Origin: JAJUFS01 sp964599565
GTDB lineage: Bacteria > Pseudomonadota > Gammaproteobacteria > Natronospirales > JAJUFS01
DNA length: 44,209 nucleotides
Direction of reading: 5' to 3'
Assembly: GCA_964599565.1 (NCBI GenBank)
Contig: CAZRFE010000012.1
Coordinates: forward strand, 1-44,209
Shown here: positions 25,406-33,665 of the stretch, in pieces
Layout: every line of letters starts with the position of its first letter
How positions within the stretch are numbered: the stretch's first letter is position 1
Notes under the pieces: model-generated
The model's input: only the letters and a program-made list of their open reading frames with translations
The model's database searches: none
Told to the model about the DNA's origin: nothing
Translations under genes and position numbers: made by a program

Positions 25406-26187
25406 CGGAAATCCTCGACGCGCATGGCGTATTCCAGCGTGAGCGGCGCGTGATCGGAAAAACGTTCGGCGGTGTAGATGCCGGCGGACTTCACCTTCCC
25501 TGCCAGTCCCGGCGTGATGATGTGATAGTCGATGCGCCAGCCGACGTTGTTCGCCCACGCCTGGCCGCGGTTCGACCACCACGTGTACTGGTGATCTTCC
25601 TGGTTCACGATGCGAAACGCATCCACCCATCCGGCGGCGCCGAACAGTTCATCCAGCCATGCGCGTTCTTCCGGAAGAAAGCCGGAGTTCTTCTGGTTGC
25701 CGCGCCAGTTGCGGATGTCCTTGTTCGTGTGCGCGATGTTCCAGTCGCCGCAGATGATGTATTCGCGCTTGCGGCGGCGATAACCCTTGAGGATCGGCAT
25801 GAGGCGTTCCATCACCTGGAACTTGATCTGCTGGCGGACATCGCCCGAGGAACCCGACGGCATGTACAGCGAAACAACCGACAGCTTGCCGAAGCGGAAT
25901 TCCACGTAGCGCCCTTCCGCATCGAACTCCGGCCACGCGAGTCCTTCGATGATCTCGTCCGGTTCGTGCCGCGAGTAGATCGCAACGCCCGAATAACCCG
26001 GCTTCTGCGCATCGTGGTAACGGCAGTGATAACCGTTCGGGCAGAAGATGTCGTCGCCGAGCTGGTGAATCTGCGCCTTGGTTTCCTGCACGCAGACGAC
26101 ATCCGGCTTCTCGCGATCGATCCAGTCGAAGAATCCCTTGCGGGCGGCGGAGCGGATGCCGTTCACGTTGACGGAGGTGATTTTCAT
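25402..26187 (-). CDS. xthA: Exodeoxyribonuclease III / AP endonuclease
   Basis: A 261-residue exonuclease III-family enzyme that cuts at abasic sites in base-excision repair. Motifs: MKITSVNVNGIRSA (N of the active site), VCVQETKAQ (metal Glu), YSGVAIYSR, ICGDWNIAHTNKDI (Asp/Asn), GWRIDYHI and the catalytic FSDHAPL at the end. The ATG at 26187 has no clear ribosome site. The stop overlaps the CTG start of ampG. It diverges from pyrE. Confidence 0.94.
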   Translation of the reverse strand: MKITSVNVNGIRSAARKGFFDWIDREKPDVVCVQETKAQIHQLGDDIFCPNGYHCRYHDAQKPGYSGVAIYSRHEPDEIIEGLAWPEFDAEGRYVEFRFGKLSVVSLYMPSGSSGDVRQQIKFQVMERLMPILKGYRRRKREYIICGDWNIAHTNKDIRNWRGNQKNSGFLPEERAWLDELFGAAGWVDAFRIVNQEDHQYTWWSNRGQAWANNVGWRIDYHIITPGLAGKVKSAGIYTAERFSDHAPLTLEYAMRVEDFR

Positions 26188-26258
26188 TGGATGCGCGTTC
26201 CCGGCAAAAACGAGCGTGTATCATACCGGACCCGTCCGAATCTGCGACCGGAGAGCCG

Positions 26259-26915
26259 ATGACCGCCGCAAGCAAAGACTACCGCCAGGAATTTCTCGCG
26301 TTCGCCGTCGAGCGCGACGTGCTGCGCTTCGGCGAGTTCACGCTGAAGTCCGGCCGCCGCAGTCCGTACTTCTTCAACGCCGGCCTGTTCAATACCGGCA
26401 AGGCGCTCGCGCTGCTCGGCCGCTGGTATGCCGAGGCCGTCGTCGACAGCGGGCTTGCGTTCGACATGATCTTCGGGCCTGCATACAAGGGCATTCCGCT
26501 TGCAACGCTCACCGCCGCCGCGCTCGCCGAGCGCCACGGCCGCGATGTGCCGTACTGCTTCAACCGCAAGGAAGCGAAGGATCACGGCGAAGGCGGCAAC
26601 CTTGTCGGCGCACCGCTCGCCGGGCGCGTGCTGATCGTCGACGACGTCATCACCGCCGGCACCGCGATCCGCGAGTCCGTCGACATCATTCACAACCACG
26701 ACGCGATCGTCGCCGGCGTGCTGATTGCACTTGACCGGCAGGAGCGCGGCAGCGGCGATCTCTCGGCGGTGCAGCAGGTGGCGCAGGACTACGGCCTCAA
26801 GGTTGCAAGCATTGCGCGCCTCGACGACCTCATCGGTTTCCTCGAGCACGATGCGGCGCGCGCCGATGCACTGCAGCGGCTGCGCGAGTATCGCGCGCAG
26901 TTCGGCGTCCGCTGA
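26259..26915 (+). CDS. pyrE: Orotate phosphoribosyltransferase PyrE
   Basis: PyrE joins orotate to PRPP to make OMP in pyrimidine synthesis. The 218-residue protein has FTLKSGRRSPYFFNAGLF, the GPAYKGIPLA loop, CFNRKEAKDHGEGG and the PRPP-binding VLIVDDVITAGTAIRES. The ATG at 26259 has GGAG just upstream; the frame extends further back into the xthA promoter but that part is not family-like. Likely promoter sequence TATCAT (26219-26224). Confidence 0.95.
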   Translation: MTAASKDYRQEFLAFAVERDVLRFGEFTLKSGRRSPYFFNAGLFNTGKALALLGRWYAEAVVDSGLAFDMIFGPAYKGIPLATLTAAALAERHGRDVPYCFNRKEAKDHGEGGNLVGAPLAGRVLIVDDVITAGTAIRESVDIIHNHDAIVAGVLIALDRQERGSGDLSAVQQVAQDYGLKVASIARLDDLIGFLEHDAARADALQRLREYRAQFGVR

Positions 26916-26932
26916 TCGCCGCGAAACGCGGC

Positions 26933-26941
26933 TGCTATACT
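26933..26941 (+). promoter_or_regulatory. Extended -10 promoter of the DUF4124 gene
   Basis: TGCTATACT is an extended -10 element (TGnTATAnT) located just after pyrE. It leaves about 25 nt of leader before the ATG at 26973. Confidence 0.5.
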
Positions 26942-26972
26942 GGATCACCATACGCACAACCGGTAACACCTC

Positions 26973-27599
26973 ATGCGAAACACGCGACTGCTTCTTGCCC
27001 TCCTCGTTCTCGCCGGCGCCGCCGGCGTCGTGCATGCGGGCAAGGTGTACAAGTGGGTCGACAAGAACGGCCAGGTGCACTACACGAACACGCCGCCGCC
27101 GGAAGCCGCGCAGCAGGATCGCACCGTGCTCGACGAGCACGGCAACGTGACCGAGAAACTGCAGGGCGCGATGACGCCGGAGGAAATCGAAGCCGAGCGC
27201 ATGCGCCGCATCGAACGCGAGGAACAGGAACGGCTTGCGCAGGAGCTTGCCGCGAAGGACAACATGCTGCTGCAGACCTACACCACCGTCGAGGAGATGG
27301 AGCTCGCGCGTGATGGACGCATTGCCGCGCTCGAAGCGCAGGTGAAGGTGGTGAGCGGCGCAATCAGTTCGCTCGAATCGCAGCTGGCTGGACTCGAGCA
27401 GCGCGTGCGCATCATCAGGCAGAACGGGTCGACCGTTCCGCCGACGGTGGAGAAGGAACTCGCCGACACGCGCGCGGAGCTCCTGAGCAACCAGAAATTC
27501 CTCATCGCACGGCAGGAAGAGCAGCAGCACATCCGCAGCGTGTTCGATGCGGACATTGCGCGCTTCAAGGAATTGAAAGGCCTGCGGAAGCAGCCGTAG
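26973..27599 (+). CDS. DUF4124-domain periplasmic protein with coiled coil
   Basis: A 208-residue exported protein. Signal peptide residues 1-22 (VVHA-GK), then the DUF4124 pattern KVYKWVDKNGQVHYTNTPPP (residues 24-43), then a long Glu/Arg-rich helix and coiled coil (residues 65-205). Function unknown; such proteins are widespread in beta- and gammaproteobacteria. The TAG stop lies within a REP-like motif and an intrinsic terminator follows. Confidence 0.85.
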   Translation: MRNTRLLLALLVLAGAAGVVHAGKVYKWVDKNGQVHYTNTPPPEAAQQDRTVLDEHGNVTEKLQGAMTPEEIEAERMRRIEREEQERLAQELAAKDNMLLQTYTTVEEMELARDGRIAALEAQVKVVSGAISSLESQLAGLEQRVRIIRQNGSTVPPTVEKELADTRAELLSNQKFLIARQEEQQHIRSVFDADIARFKELKGLRKQP

Positions 27600-27611
27600 G
27601 AGCGGCTTCAG
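27596..27611 (+). repeat. REP-like motif overlapping a stop codon
   Basis: GTAGGAGCGGCTTCAG matches the core of REP sequences familiar from Xanthomonadaceae and pseudomonads. Its TAG is the stop codon of the DUF4124 gene. Confidence 0.6.
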
Positions 27612-27624
27612 ATTCGAAGAAAAC

Positions 27625-27652
27625 AAAAGGCCGCTTTCGCGGCCTTTTTTTT
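27625..27652. terminator. Bidirectional intrinsic terminator between the DUF4124 gene and dut
   Basis: A 10-bp stem AAAAGGCCGC (27625-27634) / GCGGCCTTTT (27639-27648) with loop TTTC and a T-run up to 27652. The A-run on the other side lets it also stop minus-strand transcription from dut. Confidence 0.92.
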
Positions 27653-27654
27653 GA

Positions 27655-27675
27655 TCGCGGCTGAAGCGCTCCTGC
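27655..27675 (-). repeat. Second REP-like motif, opposite orientation
   Basis: On the minus strand this reads GCAGGAGCGCTTCAGCCGCG, a near copy of the motif at 27596 in inverted orientation, so the terminator is enclosed by an inverted REP pair. Confidence 0.5.
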
Positions 27676-27683
27676 GGCCGCTC

Positions 27684-28139
27684 CTATTTTCTTCCCGAAT
27701 GCCCGAAACCGCCCGCACCGCGCAGGCTTTCCTCGAAATCCTCGACCTGCTCGAACTGCACCTGCACCACGGGGACGATGATCATCTGCGCGATGCGCTC
27801 GCCCGGCTCGATGACGAACGTTTCATTGCCGCGGTTCCATACCGAGACGAACAGCTGGCCCTGGTAATCCGAATCGATCAGGCCGGTGAGATTGCCGAGC
27901 ACGATGCCGTGCTTGTGGCCAAGGCCCGAACGCGGCAGCAGCATCGCGGCGAGACCGGGATCGCCGATGTGAATCGCGATGCCCGTCGGCACGAGAAACG
28001 TGTCGCCGGGACGAAGCGTCACCGCATCGCTGACGCAGGCGCGAAGGTCCATGCCCGCCGAACCGTCGGTGGCGTAGGCCGGCAAGGGAATCTCGCGCCC
28101 GATGCGCGGATCGAGCACTTTCAGCTGAACGGTGTGCAT
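27684..28139 (-). CDS. dut: dUTP diphosphatase Dut
   Basis: Dut hydrolyses dUTP to dUMP, keeping uracil out of DNA and feeding dTMP synthesis. The 151-residue trimeric-type enzyme has the five motifs: DGSAGMDLRA, PRSGLGHKHGI, GLIDSDYQGQL, EPGERIAQMI and the C-terminal RGAGGFGHSG. Its ATG overlaps the coaBC stop by one base (TGATG). The coaBC-dut order is conserved in gammaproteobacteria. Confidence 0.96.
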   Translation of the reverse strand: MHTVQLKVLDPRIGREIPLPAYATDGSAGMDLRACVSDAVTLRPGDTFLVPTGIAIHIGDPGLAAMLLPRSGLGHKHGIVLGNLTGLIDSDYQGQLFVSVWNRGNETFVIEPGERIAQMIIVPVVQVQFEQVEDFEESLRGAGGFGHSGRK

Positions 28140-29341
28140 CAGTTCTCCTGGGTGTTGCCGCGGCGGTAGTGCGCGGCGATGAGCGATACAAGCTTGCGCG
28201 CAACGGCGTGCTTGTCGTCCTGCGGAATCTCGGTGCTGCCGCCCTGCCAGAAAACCTGCAGCGCGTTCATGTCGGCGTCGAACCCGCGGCCTTCGCCGAC
28301 CCAGTTCGCCGCCACCATGTCGAGCTTCTTGGTCTTGAGCTTGTGGCGTGCATGCATTTCGAGATCGTTCGTCTCCGCGGCGAAACCGACCGTGAAGATC
28401 GGCCGGCCGGCGGATGCGACGGTTGCGAGAATGTCGCGCGTGCGGCCGAGCGAGAGTTCCATCGAACCCTGCTCCTTCTTGATCTTGGTGACGGCGGGCC
28501 TGTCCGGCGAGTAATCCGCCACCGCCGCCGTGCCGACGAACATGTCCATCTGGTCGACGCGATGGATCACCGCGTCATACATGTCCGCCGCGGTTTCGAC
28601 GTACTGCACCTCCACGCCGGCCGGCGGCGCGAGCGCGACAGGACCTGTCACCAGCGTCACCTTCGCGCCGCATTCGGCGAGCGCGCGCGCAACCGCATAA
28701 CCCATCTTCCCGGAGCTGCGGTTGGAGATGAATCGCACGGGATCGATCGGCTCGCGCGTCGGCCCCGCCGTGATCACGGCGCGGATGCCGCGCAGCACCG
28801 GCTCGACGGCGGGCGACAGCAGCGCCTCGACGATCTGCATGGGTTCGAGCATGCGCCCGACGCCGGTTTCGTTTTCCGCCATCGCACCTTCGCCGGGGCC
28901 GAGAAAGCGCACACCGCGCGCTTCGAGCAGGTCGCGGTTCGCCTGGGTCGCGGCGTGCTGCCACATTGCCCAGTTCATGGCGGGCGCGAGCATGACCGGC
29001 GCCTGCGTGGCGAGACACAGCGTGGTCAGCAGGTCATCCGCGATGCCGTGGGCGAGCTTCGCCATGCAGTTCGCGGTTGCGGGCGCGATCACGACGAGTT
29101 CCGCCCAGCGCGCAAGTTCGAGATGTCCCATCGCCGCTTCCGCGCCGCTGTCCCACAGCGAATCGCGCACGGGATGATGCGAGACGGCCTGCATGGTCGT
29201 TGCGGTGATGAACTCGCTCGCCCCCGCCGTCATCACGACCTGCACGTCGGCGCCGCGATCGCGCAGGCGGCGCACCAGCTCGGCGCTCTTGTAGGCGGCG
29301 ATGCCGCCGGTGATTCCAAGTACGATGCGTTTGCCGGCCAC
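28139..29341 (-). CDS. coaBC: Bifunctional phosphopantothenoylcysteine decarboxylase/synthetase CoaBC
   Basis: CoaBC performs two steps of coenzyme A synthesis: CTP-dependent coupling of phosphopantothenate with cysteine (CoaB, C-terminal) and FMN-dependent decarboxylation (CoaC, N-terminal). In the 400-residue protein, CoaC has GITGGIAAYKS, the SHHPVRD active His, and PAMNWAMW; CoaB begins near VITAGPTREPIDPVRFISN and has SSGKMG and KIKKEQGSMEL. The start is GTG at 29341, preceded by GGGGG, since the upstream frame is not family-like. CoaD, a later enzyme of the same pathway, is encoded at the end of the window. Divergent from radC. Confidence 0.95.
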   Translation of the reverse strand: MAGKRIVLGITGGIAAYKSAELVRRLRDRGADVQVVMTAGASEFITATTMQAVSHHPVRDSLWDSGAEAAMGHLELARWAELVVIAPATANCMAKLAHGIADDLLTTLCLATQAPVMLAPAMNWAMWQHAATQANRDLLEARGVRFLGPGEGAMAENETGVGRMLEPMQIVEALLSPAVEPVLRGIRAVITAGPTREPIDPVRFISNRSSGKMGYAVARALAECGAKVTLVTGPVALAPPAGVEVQYVETAADMYDAVIHRVDQMDMFVGTAAVADYSPDRPAVTKIKKEQGSMELSLGRTRDILATVASAGRPIFTVGFAAETNDLEMHARHKLKTKKLDMVAANWVGEGRGFDADMNALQVFWQGGSTEIPQDDKHAVARKLVSLIAAHYRRGNTQEN

Positions 29342-29424
29342 GATCGCCCCCGCCGTTTCTGTCGTGGCGCGTAAGATACGATGCGGCACTGGACGCAACA
29401 ACCTGCATGCACACGGAGGTGCGA

Positions 29425-30099
29425 ATGACGATCCGCGACTGGCCCGAAAACGAACGTCCGCGCGAGAAACTGCTCGCCCGCGGCGCCGAGTCACTCTCCG
29501 ACGCCGAACTGCTGGCCATTTTCCTTCGCACCGGCTTGCAGGGAAGCACCGCCGTCGACCTCGCGCGCGACCTGCTCGCGGCGTTCGGCGGCCTGCGCGC
29601 GCTGCTGGCCGCGGACCGCAGGCGCGTCTGCGCGGCGCGCGGCCTTGGCGATGCAAAGTACTGCCAGCTCCAGGCGGCGCTCGAGATCGCGCGGCGTTTC
29701 TTCGCCGAGCCCCTCGAGAAGGGCGCGAGCCTTGCGCGGCCCGAACGGGCGCGCGAGATGCTGGTCGCGCGGCTGCGCGACCGCCCGCACGAGGTCTTTG
29801 CCGTGCTGTTCCTCGACAAGCGGCACCGGATGCTGCACTACCGCGAGCTTTTCCGCGGCACCATCGACGGCGCCGTCGTATACCCCCGCGAGGTGGTCCG
29901 CGAGGCGCTGGAGCGCGGTGCGGCGTTCGTCATCCTGGCGCACAACCACCCGAGCGGCGTGGCGGAGCCGAGCGCCGCGGACCACGCCATCACCCGGCGG
30001 CTGCGCGATGCGCTGAATCTCGTGGATATCGTCGTGCTGGACCACATCGTGGTAGGCGACGGGGAGACGGTTTCGTTCTCGGAGCGCGGCCTCCTCTAG
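29425..30099 (+). CDS. radC: RadC-family JAMM/MPN protein
   Basis: A 224-residue protein with an N-terminal helix-hairpin-helix-like region (NERPREKLLARGAESLSDAE) and a C-terminal JAMM metalloprotease-like domain with HxHx(n)D: AHNHPSGVAEPSAAD. Despite the name, a repair role is not established. The ATG at 29425 has GGAGGT upstream; MHTEV at 29407 is less likely. It sits between coaBC (divergent) and rpmBG, the usual order. Confidence 0.93.
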   Translation: MTIRDWPENERPREKLLARGAESLSDAELLAIFLRTGLQGSTAVDLARDLLAAFGGLRALLAADRRRVCAARGLGDAKYCQLQAALEIARRFFAEPLEKGASLARPERAREMLVARLRDRPHEVFAVLFLDKRHRMLHYRELFRGTIDGAVVYPREVVREALERGAAFVILAHNHPSGVAEPSAADHAITRRLRDALNLVDIVVLDHIVVGDGETVSFSERGLL

Positions 30100-30110
30100 C
30101 CCCCGGGCGG

Positions 30111-30139
30111 TTGCTTTCAGCCACCCGTTCGGGTATAAA
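30111..30139 (+). promoter_or_regulatory. Strong sigma-70 promoter of rpmB-rpmG
   Basis: TTGCTT (30111-30116), 17-nt spacer and TATAAA (30134-30139). The ~70-nt leader contains a 7-bp hairpin, CCTCCGA (30158-30164) / TCGGAGG (30171-30177). Confidence 0.65.
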
Positions 30140-30215
30140 GTGCGGCCTTTCCGCCCGCCTCCGACCGACTTCGGAGGACGATTCGGGCACCGGGTTTGAA
30201 ACCGAGGATCGAACG

Positions 30216-30452
30216 ATGTCGAGAGTCTGCCAGGTCACCGGCAAGCGCCCCGTTACCGGTAATAACGTGTCGCACGCCAACAACAAGACGAAGCGCCGCT
30301 TCCTGCCGAACCTGCACGCCAAGCGGTTCTGGCTGGAAACCGAAGGCCGCTTCGTGAAGCTGCGCGTGTCCGGCAAGGGCCTGCGCATCATCGACAAGAA
30401 GGGCATTGACCAGGTCGTCGCCGACCTGCGCGCCCGCGGCGAAAAGGTCTGA
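30216..30452 (+). CDS. rpmB: 50S ribosomal protein L28
   Basis: A 78-residue basic protein matching bacterial L28 throughout (MSRVCQVTGKRPVTGNNVSH, NKTKRRFLPNLHAKRFW, LRVSGKGLRIIDKKGI). It binds 23S rRNA in the large subunit. No zinc-binding Cys pairs, so this is the Cys-minus type. rpmG follows 10 nt downstream. Confidence 0.97.
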   Translation: MSRVCQVTGKRPVTGNNVSHANNKTKRRFLPNLHAKRFWLETEGRFVKLRVSGKGLRIIDKKGIDQVVADLRARGEKV

Positions 30453-30462
30453 GGAGTAGGCA

Positions 30463-30630
30463 ATGGCTTCCGGCAAGCGCGAAAAGATCAAGCTCATCTC
30501 CACGGCCGATACCGGTCACTTCTACACGACCGTGAAGAACAAGCAGAACACCCCTGAAAAGATCACCATGAAGAAGTTCGATCCGGTGGTCCGCAAGCAC
30601 GTGGATTACAAGGAAGCGAAGATCAAGTAA
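30463..30630 (+). CDS. rpmG: 50S ribosomal protein L33
   Basis: A 55-residue basic protein beginning MASGKREKIKLISTADTGHF and ending KEAKIK, typical L33. It lacks the zinc-binding Cys pairs of the other L33 form. The ATG at 30463 has GAGGAG upstream. Co-transcribed with rpmB and ended by the terminator at 30655. Confidence 0.97.
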   Translation: MASGKREKIKLISTADTGHFYTTVKNKQNTPEKITMKKFDPVVRKHVDYKEAKIK

Positions 30631-30654
30631 GTCTTCGCCATCCTGATGCAGACG

Positions 30655-30687
30655 AGAAACCCCGCCAGCGCGGGGTTTCTTTTTTTC
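30655..30687 (+). terminator. Intrinsic terminator of rpmBG
   Basis: An 11-bp stem AGAAACCCCGC (30655-30665) / GCGGGGTTTCT (30670-30680) with loop CAGC and a T-run to 30687. Confidence 0.94.
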
Positions 30688-30840
30688 CAGCAACGGTTTC
30701 CGCTCTTGATCCGGCAGGCTACGAATTGCGATGGCCGGAAAACCTGTGTTATTCACGTCCCCTTCTTGATTCATCTCGCGGCTGTCGCCGCAACGATTCC
30801 GTGCCGCACCGTCATCCGCTCGAACGACCAGGAGATGCTC

Positions 30841-33540
30841 ATGCGCCATTCCCTCCTCTGCCTTCTCTTCTGTACGACGCTCGCGGCATGCAGCACGCAG
30901 CCTGCCGTTACAGGTACCGCAACCGATGCTGACGTGCCGACAGGACAGCTGCCGCGCGATGTCGTGCCGCAGGATTACGATCTGCGCCTGCGCATGGATC
31001 CCGATGCAACCACGTTCAGCGGCCACGCAGAAATCCATGTCCGCCTGACGAAACCGCGCGACGTGATCTGGCTGCACGGCTGGCAGCTGCGCGTCGCGGA
31101 CGCGCGCATCGAACTCGCGGATGGCCGCAGCCTGCACGCAACCTACGAGCAGGTGAACGACACCGGTCTTGCAAAGGTCACGCTGCCGGAAACCGTTGCA
31201 CCGCAGGACGCGACGCTCACGTTCGATTACAGCGCGGATTATTTCTCGGGGCTCGACGGCGCCTACCGCGTCGAGACCGGCGGCGAATGGTACGTGTTCA
31301 CGCAGTTCGAGCCGGTGCATGCGCGCCGCGTGTTTCCCTCGTTCGATGAACCGGCGTTCAAGACGCCGTTCAACATCACCTTCGAGATTCCCGCATCGGA
31401 CCGCATCGTTGCGAACACGCCCATCGTGGAGAAGAAATCCATCGGCGATGGCATGCAGCAATACACCTTTGAAGCGACGAAGCCGCTGCCGACCTACCTG
31501 ATCGCATTCGCCATCGGTCCGCTTGATATCGTCGAAGGTCCTGCGATTCCCGCGAACGCCGTCCGCGACCGTCCCGTCCCGCTGCGCGGCGTCGCGACGA
31601 AAGGCAAGGGACCGCAGCTTGCCTATGCGCTTGAGCACACCGGCGAGCAGGTCGCGATCCTCGAGGATTATTTCGGCATTGCGTATCCGTACCAGAAGCT
31701 CGACATCATCGCGGTGCCGGATTTCTCCGCGGGCGCGATGGAGAACGCGGGCGCAATCACCTTCCGTGAAGTGCTGCTCCTGATTCCCGATCCTGCAAAG
31801 GCGCCGACCTGGCAGCTTGATGCGTATGCGGAAGTCATGGCGCATGAGCTTGCACACCAGTGGTTCGGCAATCTCGTCACCATGCCGTGGTGGGATGACA
31901 TCTGGTTGAACGAAGCCTTCGCTTCGTGGACGGAAACGAAGGTCATGTCCGCGTGGGATCCGGAGCATCCCGTCGAGGAAGGCATCGCGCGAACGCTGCG
32001 CTACGCGATGTGGGCGGACACGTTCGCCACTGCGCGACAGATTCGCCAGCCCATCGACAGCACGCATGACATCGAGAATGCGTTCGACGGCATCACCTAC
32101 AGCAAGGGCGCGTCGGTGCTGCAGATGTTCGAGCAGTACCTCGGCGAGGACGTGTTCCGCGAAGGCGTGCAATACCATCTCAAGCGCTTCACCTACGGCA
32201 ACGCCGACGTGTTCGATTTCCTGGAATCGCTCTCGCACGCCGCGGGCAAGGACATCGCGCCCGCGTTCAAGAGTTTCCTGTTCCAGCCGGGCATTCCGCT
32301 CATCGATGCAGAAGTTAACTGCACCGACGATGGCGTGGAGCTTGCACTCAGCCAGGCGCGTTACCTGCCGCTCGGCTCCCGGGGCGAGAGGGACATGCAG
32401 TGGCAGTTGCCGGTCTGCGTGAAATACGGCAGCGACGGCGGCGTGCAGCAGGAGTGCGTGCTGCTCGATGAGAAGCAGGCGCAATTCGAACTTGAAGCCG
32501 CATCCTGCCCCGCGTGGCTGATGCCGAACGCGGGCGGTACGGGCTACTACCACTGGACGCTTGACGACACGGCGTACGCGAAGCTGCTCGCAGCGACCGA
32601 TGAACTCTCGCTGCTCGAAACACTCTCGCTCGCGAACGGCATCAACCCGGCCTTCACCGCCGGGCGGATCGACGCGGCCACCGCACTGGATGCGATCGCG
32701 CCGTTCGCCGATTCGAAAGAGTACGCGGTTGCCGAAGCGCCGATGCCGCTCATCACGTTCGTGCAGGAGCACATCGTTGCCGACGAACTTCGCGATGAAG
32801 CAGCCGCCTACGCGCGCGCACTGTACGCGGATTACGACCTCGCCGCGGAGTTCTCGCCCGGCAAGGCGCCGGAGGATTCCCGCGCACTCGAGCATCACGT
32901 GACGGTCGCGGAGTTTCTCTCGGATGTCGGCAAGCACCCAGGGCTGCGCGAAGCCGCGACGCATGCGGGTCACGCGGCAACGGGCTTTGGCGGCGACGGC
33001 GAGCTGCATCTTGATGCCGTAACGCCGGATTATTTCTATCTCGCACTCGGCGTCGCCGTGCAGGAAAGCGGTGCGGATTTCTACGAGCATCTCGTTGCGC
33101 TGTTCAAGGCGAGTGACAACGCACTCGTGCGCGGCAGCGTTCTCGGCGCGCTCGGCGGCGCCACGGACCCTGAGCTCACGCAGCGCACGCGCGCGCTGCT
33201 GCTGGATCCCGCGCTAAAGCGCAACGAAGTGCCGCAACTGCTGGGCGCGTTCGCGCGTGAACCGGAAAATCGCGAAGTCGCCTGGAACTGGCTGCGCGAG
33301 AACTACGACGCACTGGTCGGCGTCATGGCGCCGGACCATGCGTCGCGCCTGCCAGGCATCGCGAACGGTTTCTGCAGCGAAGCGCGCGCGGCGGAAGTGC
33401 AGTCGTTCTTCGCGGCGCGCATCAACGCGCTGCCGGGCGGTCCGCGCAATCTCGCGAAGGCCGTCGAGAGCATCGAGCTGTGCACGGCGCAGAAGCAGGC
33501 ACAACAGGAATCCGCGAACGCGTTCTTCAGCCAGCGCTGA
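30841..33540 (+). CDS. M1-family zinc aminopeptidase, lipoprotein
   Basis: An 899-residue M1 (PepN/ERAP-like) metallopeptidase. The first 16 residues are a lipoprotein signal (LFCTTLAAC). The catalytic domain has the exopeptidase motif GAMENAG and the zinc site HELAHQWFGN followed 18 residues later by the Glu in NEAFASW; the catalytic Tyr is in DGITYSKGASVL. A C-terminal ERAP1-like helical domain spans about residues 550-890. The ATG at 30841 has AGGAG 6 nt upstream. The lipobox places it on an envelope membrane, so it trims peptides in the periplasm or outside; E. coli PepN is cytoplasmic. Substrate range is unknown. Confidence 0.92.
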   Translation: MRHSLLCLLFCTTLAACSTQPAVTGTATDADVPTGQLPRDVVPQDYDLRLRMDPDATTFSGHAEIHVRLTKPRDVIWLHGWQLRVADARIELADGRSLHATYEQVNDTGLAKVTLPETVAPQDATLTFDYSADYFSGLDGAYRVETGGEWYVFTQFEPVHARRVFPSFDEPAFKTPFNITFEIPASDRIVANTPIVEKKSIGDGMQQYTFEATKPLPTYLIAFAIGPLDIVEGPAIPANAVRDRPVPLRGVATKGKGPQLAYALEHTGEQVAILEDYFGIAYPYQKLDIIAVPDFSAGAMENAGAITFREVLLLIPDPAKAPTWQLDAYAEVMAHELAHQWFGNLVTMPWWDDIWLNEAFASWTETKVMSAWDPEHPVEEGIARTLRYAMWADTFATARQIRQPIDSTHDIENAFDGITYSKGASVLQMFEQYLGEDVFREGVQYHLKRFTYGNADVFDFLESLSHAAGKDIAPAFKSFLFQPGIPLIDAEVNCTDDGVELALSQARYLPLGSRGERDMQWQLPVCVKYGSDGGVQQECVLLDEKQAQFELEAASCPAWLMPNAGGTGYYHWTLDDTAYAKLLAATDELSLLETLSLANGINPAFTAGRIDAATALDAIAPFADSKEYAVAEAPMPLITFVQEHIVADELRDEAAAYARALYADYDLAAEFSPGKAPEDSRALEHHVTVAEFLSDVGKHPGLREAATHAGHAATGFGGDGELHLDAVTPDYFYLALGVAVQESGADFYEHLVALFKASDNALVRGSVLGALGGATDPELTQRTRALLLDPALKRNEVPQLLGAFAREPENREVAWNWLRENYDALVGVMAPDHASRLPGIANGFCSEARAAEVQSFFAARINALPGGPRNLAKAVESIELCTAQKQAQQESANAFFSQR

Positions 33541-33560
33541 CGCGGCGATCAGGGAGACGG

Positions 33561-33592
33561 AAAAACGGCGGTGTCACCGCCGTTTTTCTTTT
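33561..33592 (+). terminator. Intrinsic terminator after the first M1 gene
   Basis: A 12-bp stem AAAAACGGCGGT (33561-33572) / ACCGCCGTTTTT (33576-33587) with a 3-nt loop and a T-rich tail. A long run of complementary A also makes it usable in the other direction. Confidence 0.9.
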
Positions 33593-33665
33593 GTGGTGAA
33601 CCATTCGCGCGGCTGACGGTCTTCTCCAGTGCCTTGATCCGTGAATCGTCCGCAGGAGTGCACGC

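Noticed and set aside
30388..33090. A 900-residue open frame on the minus strand over rpmB, rpmG and the M1 peptidase
   Set aside because: It covers three sure genes on the opposite strand and has shadow-like composition.
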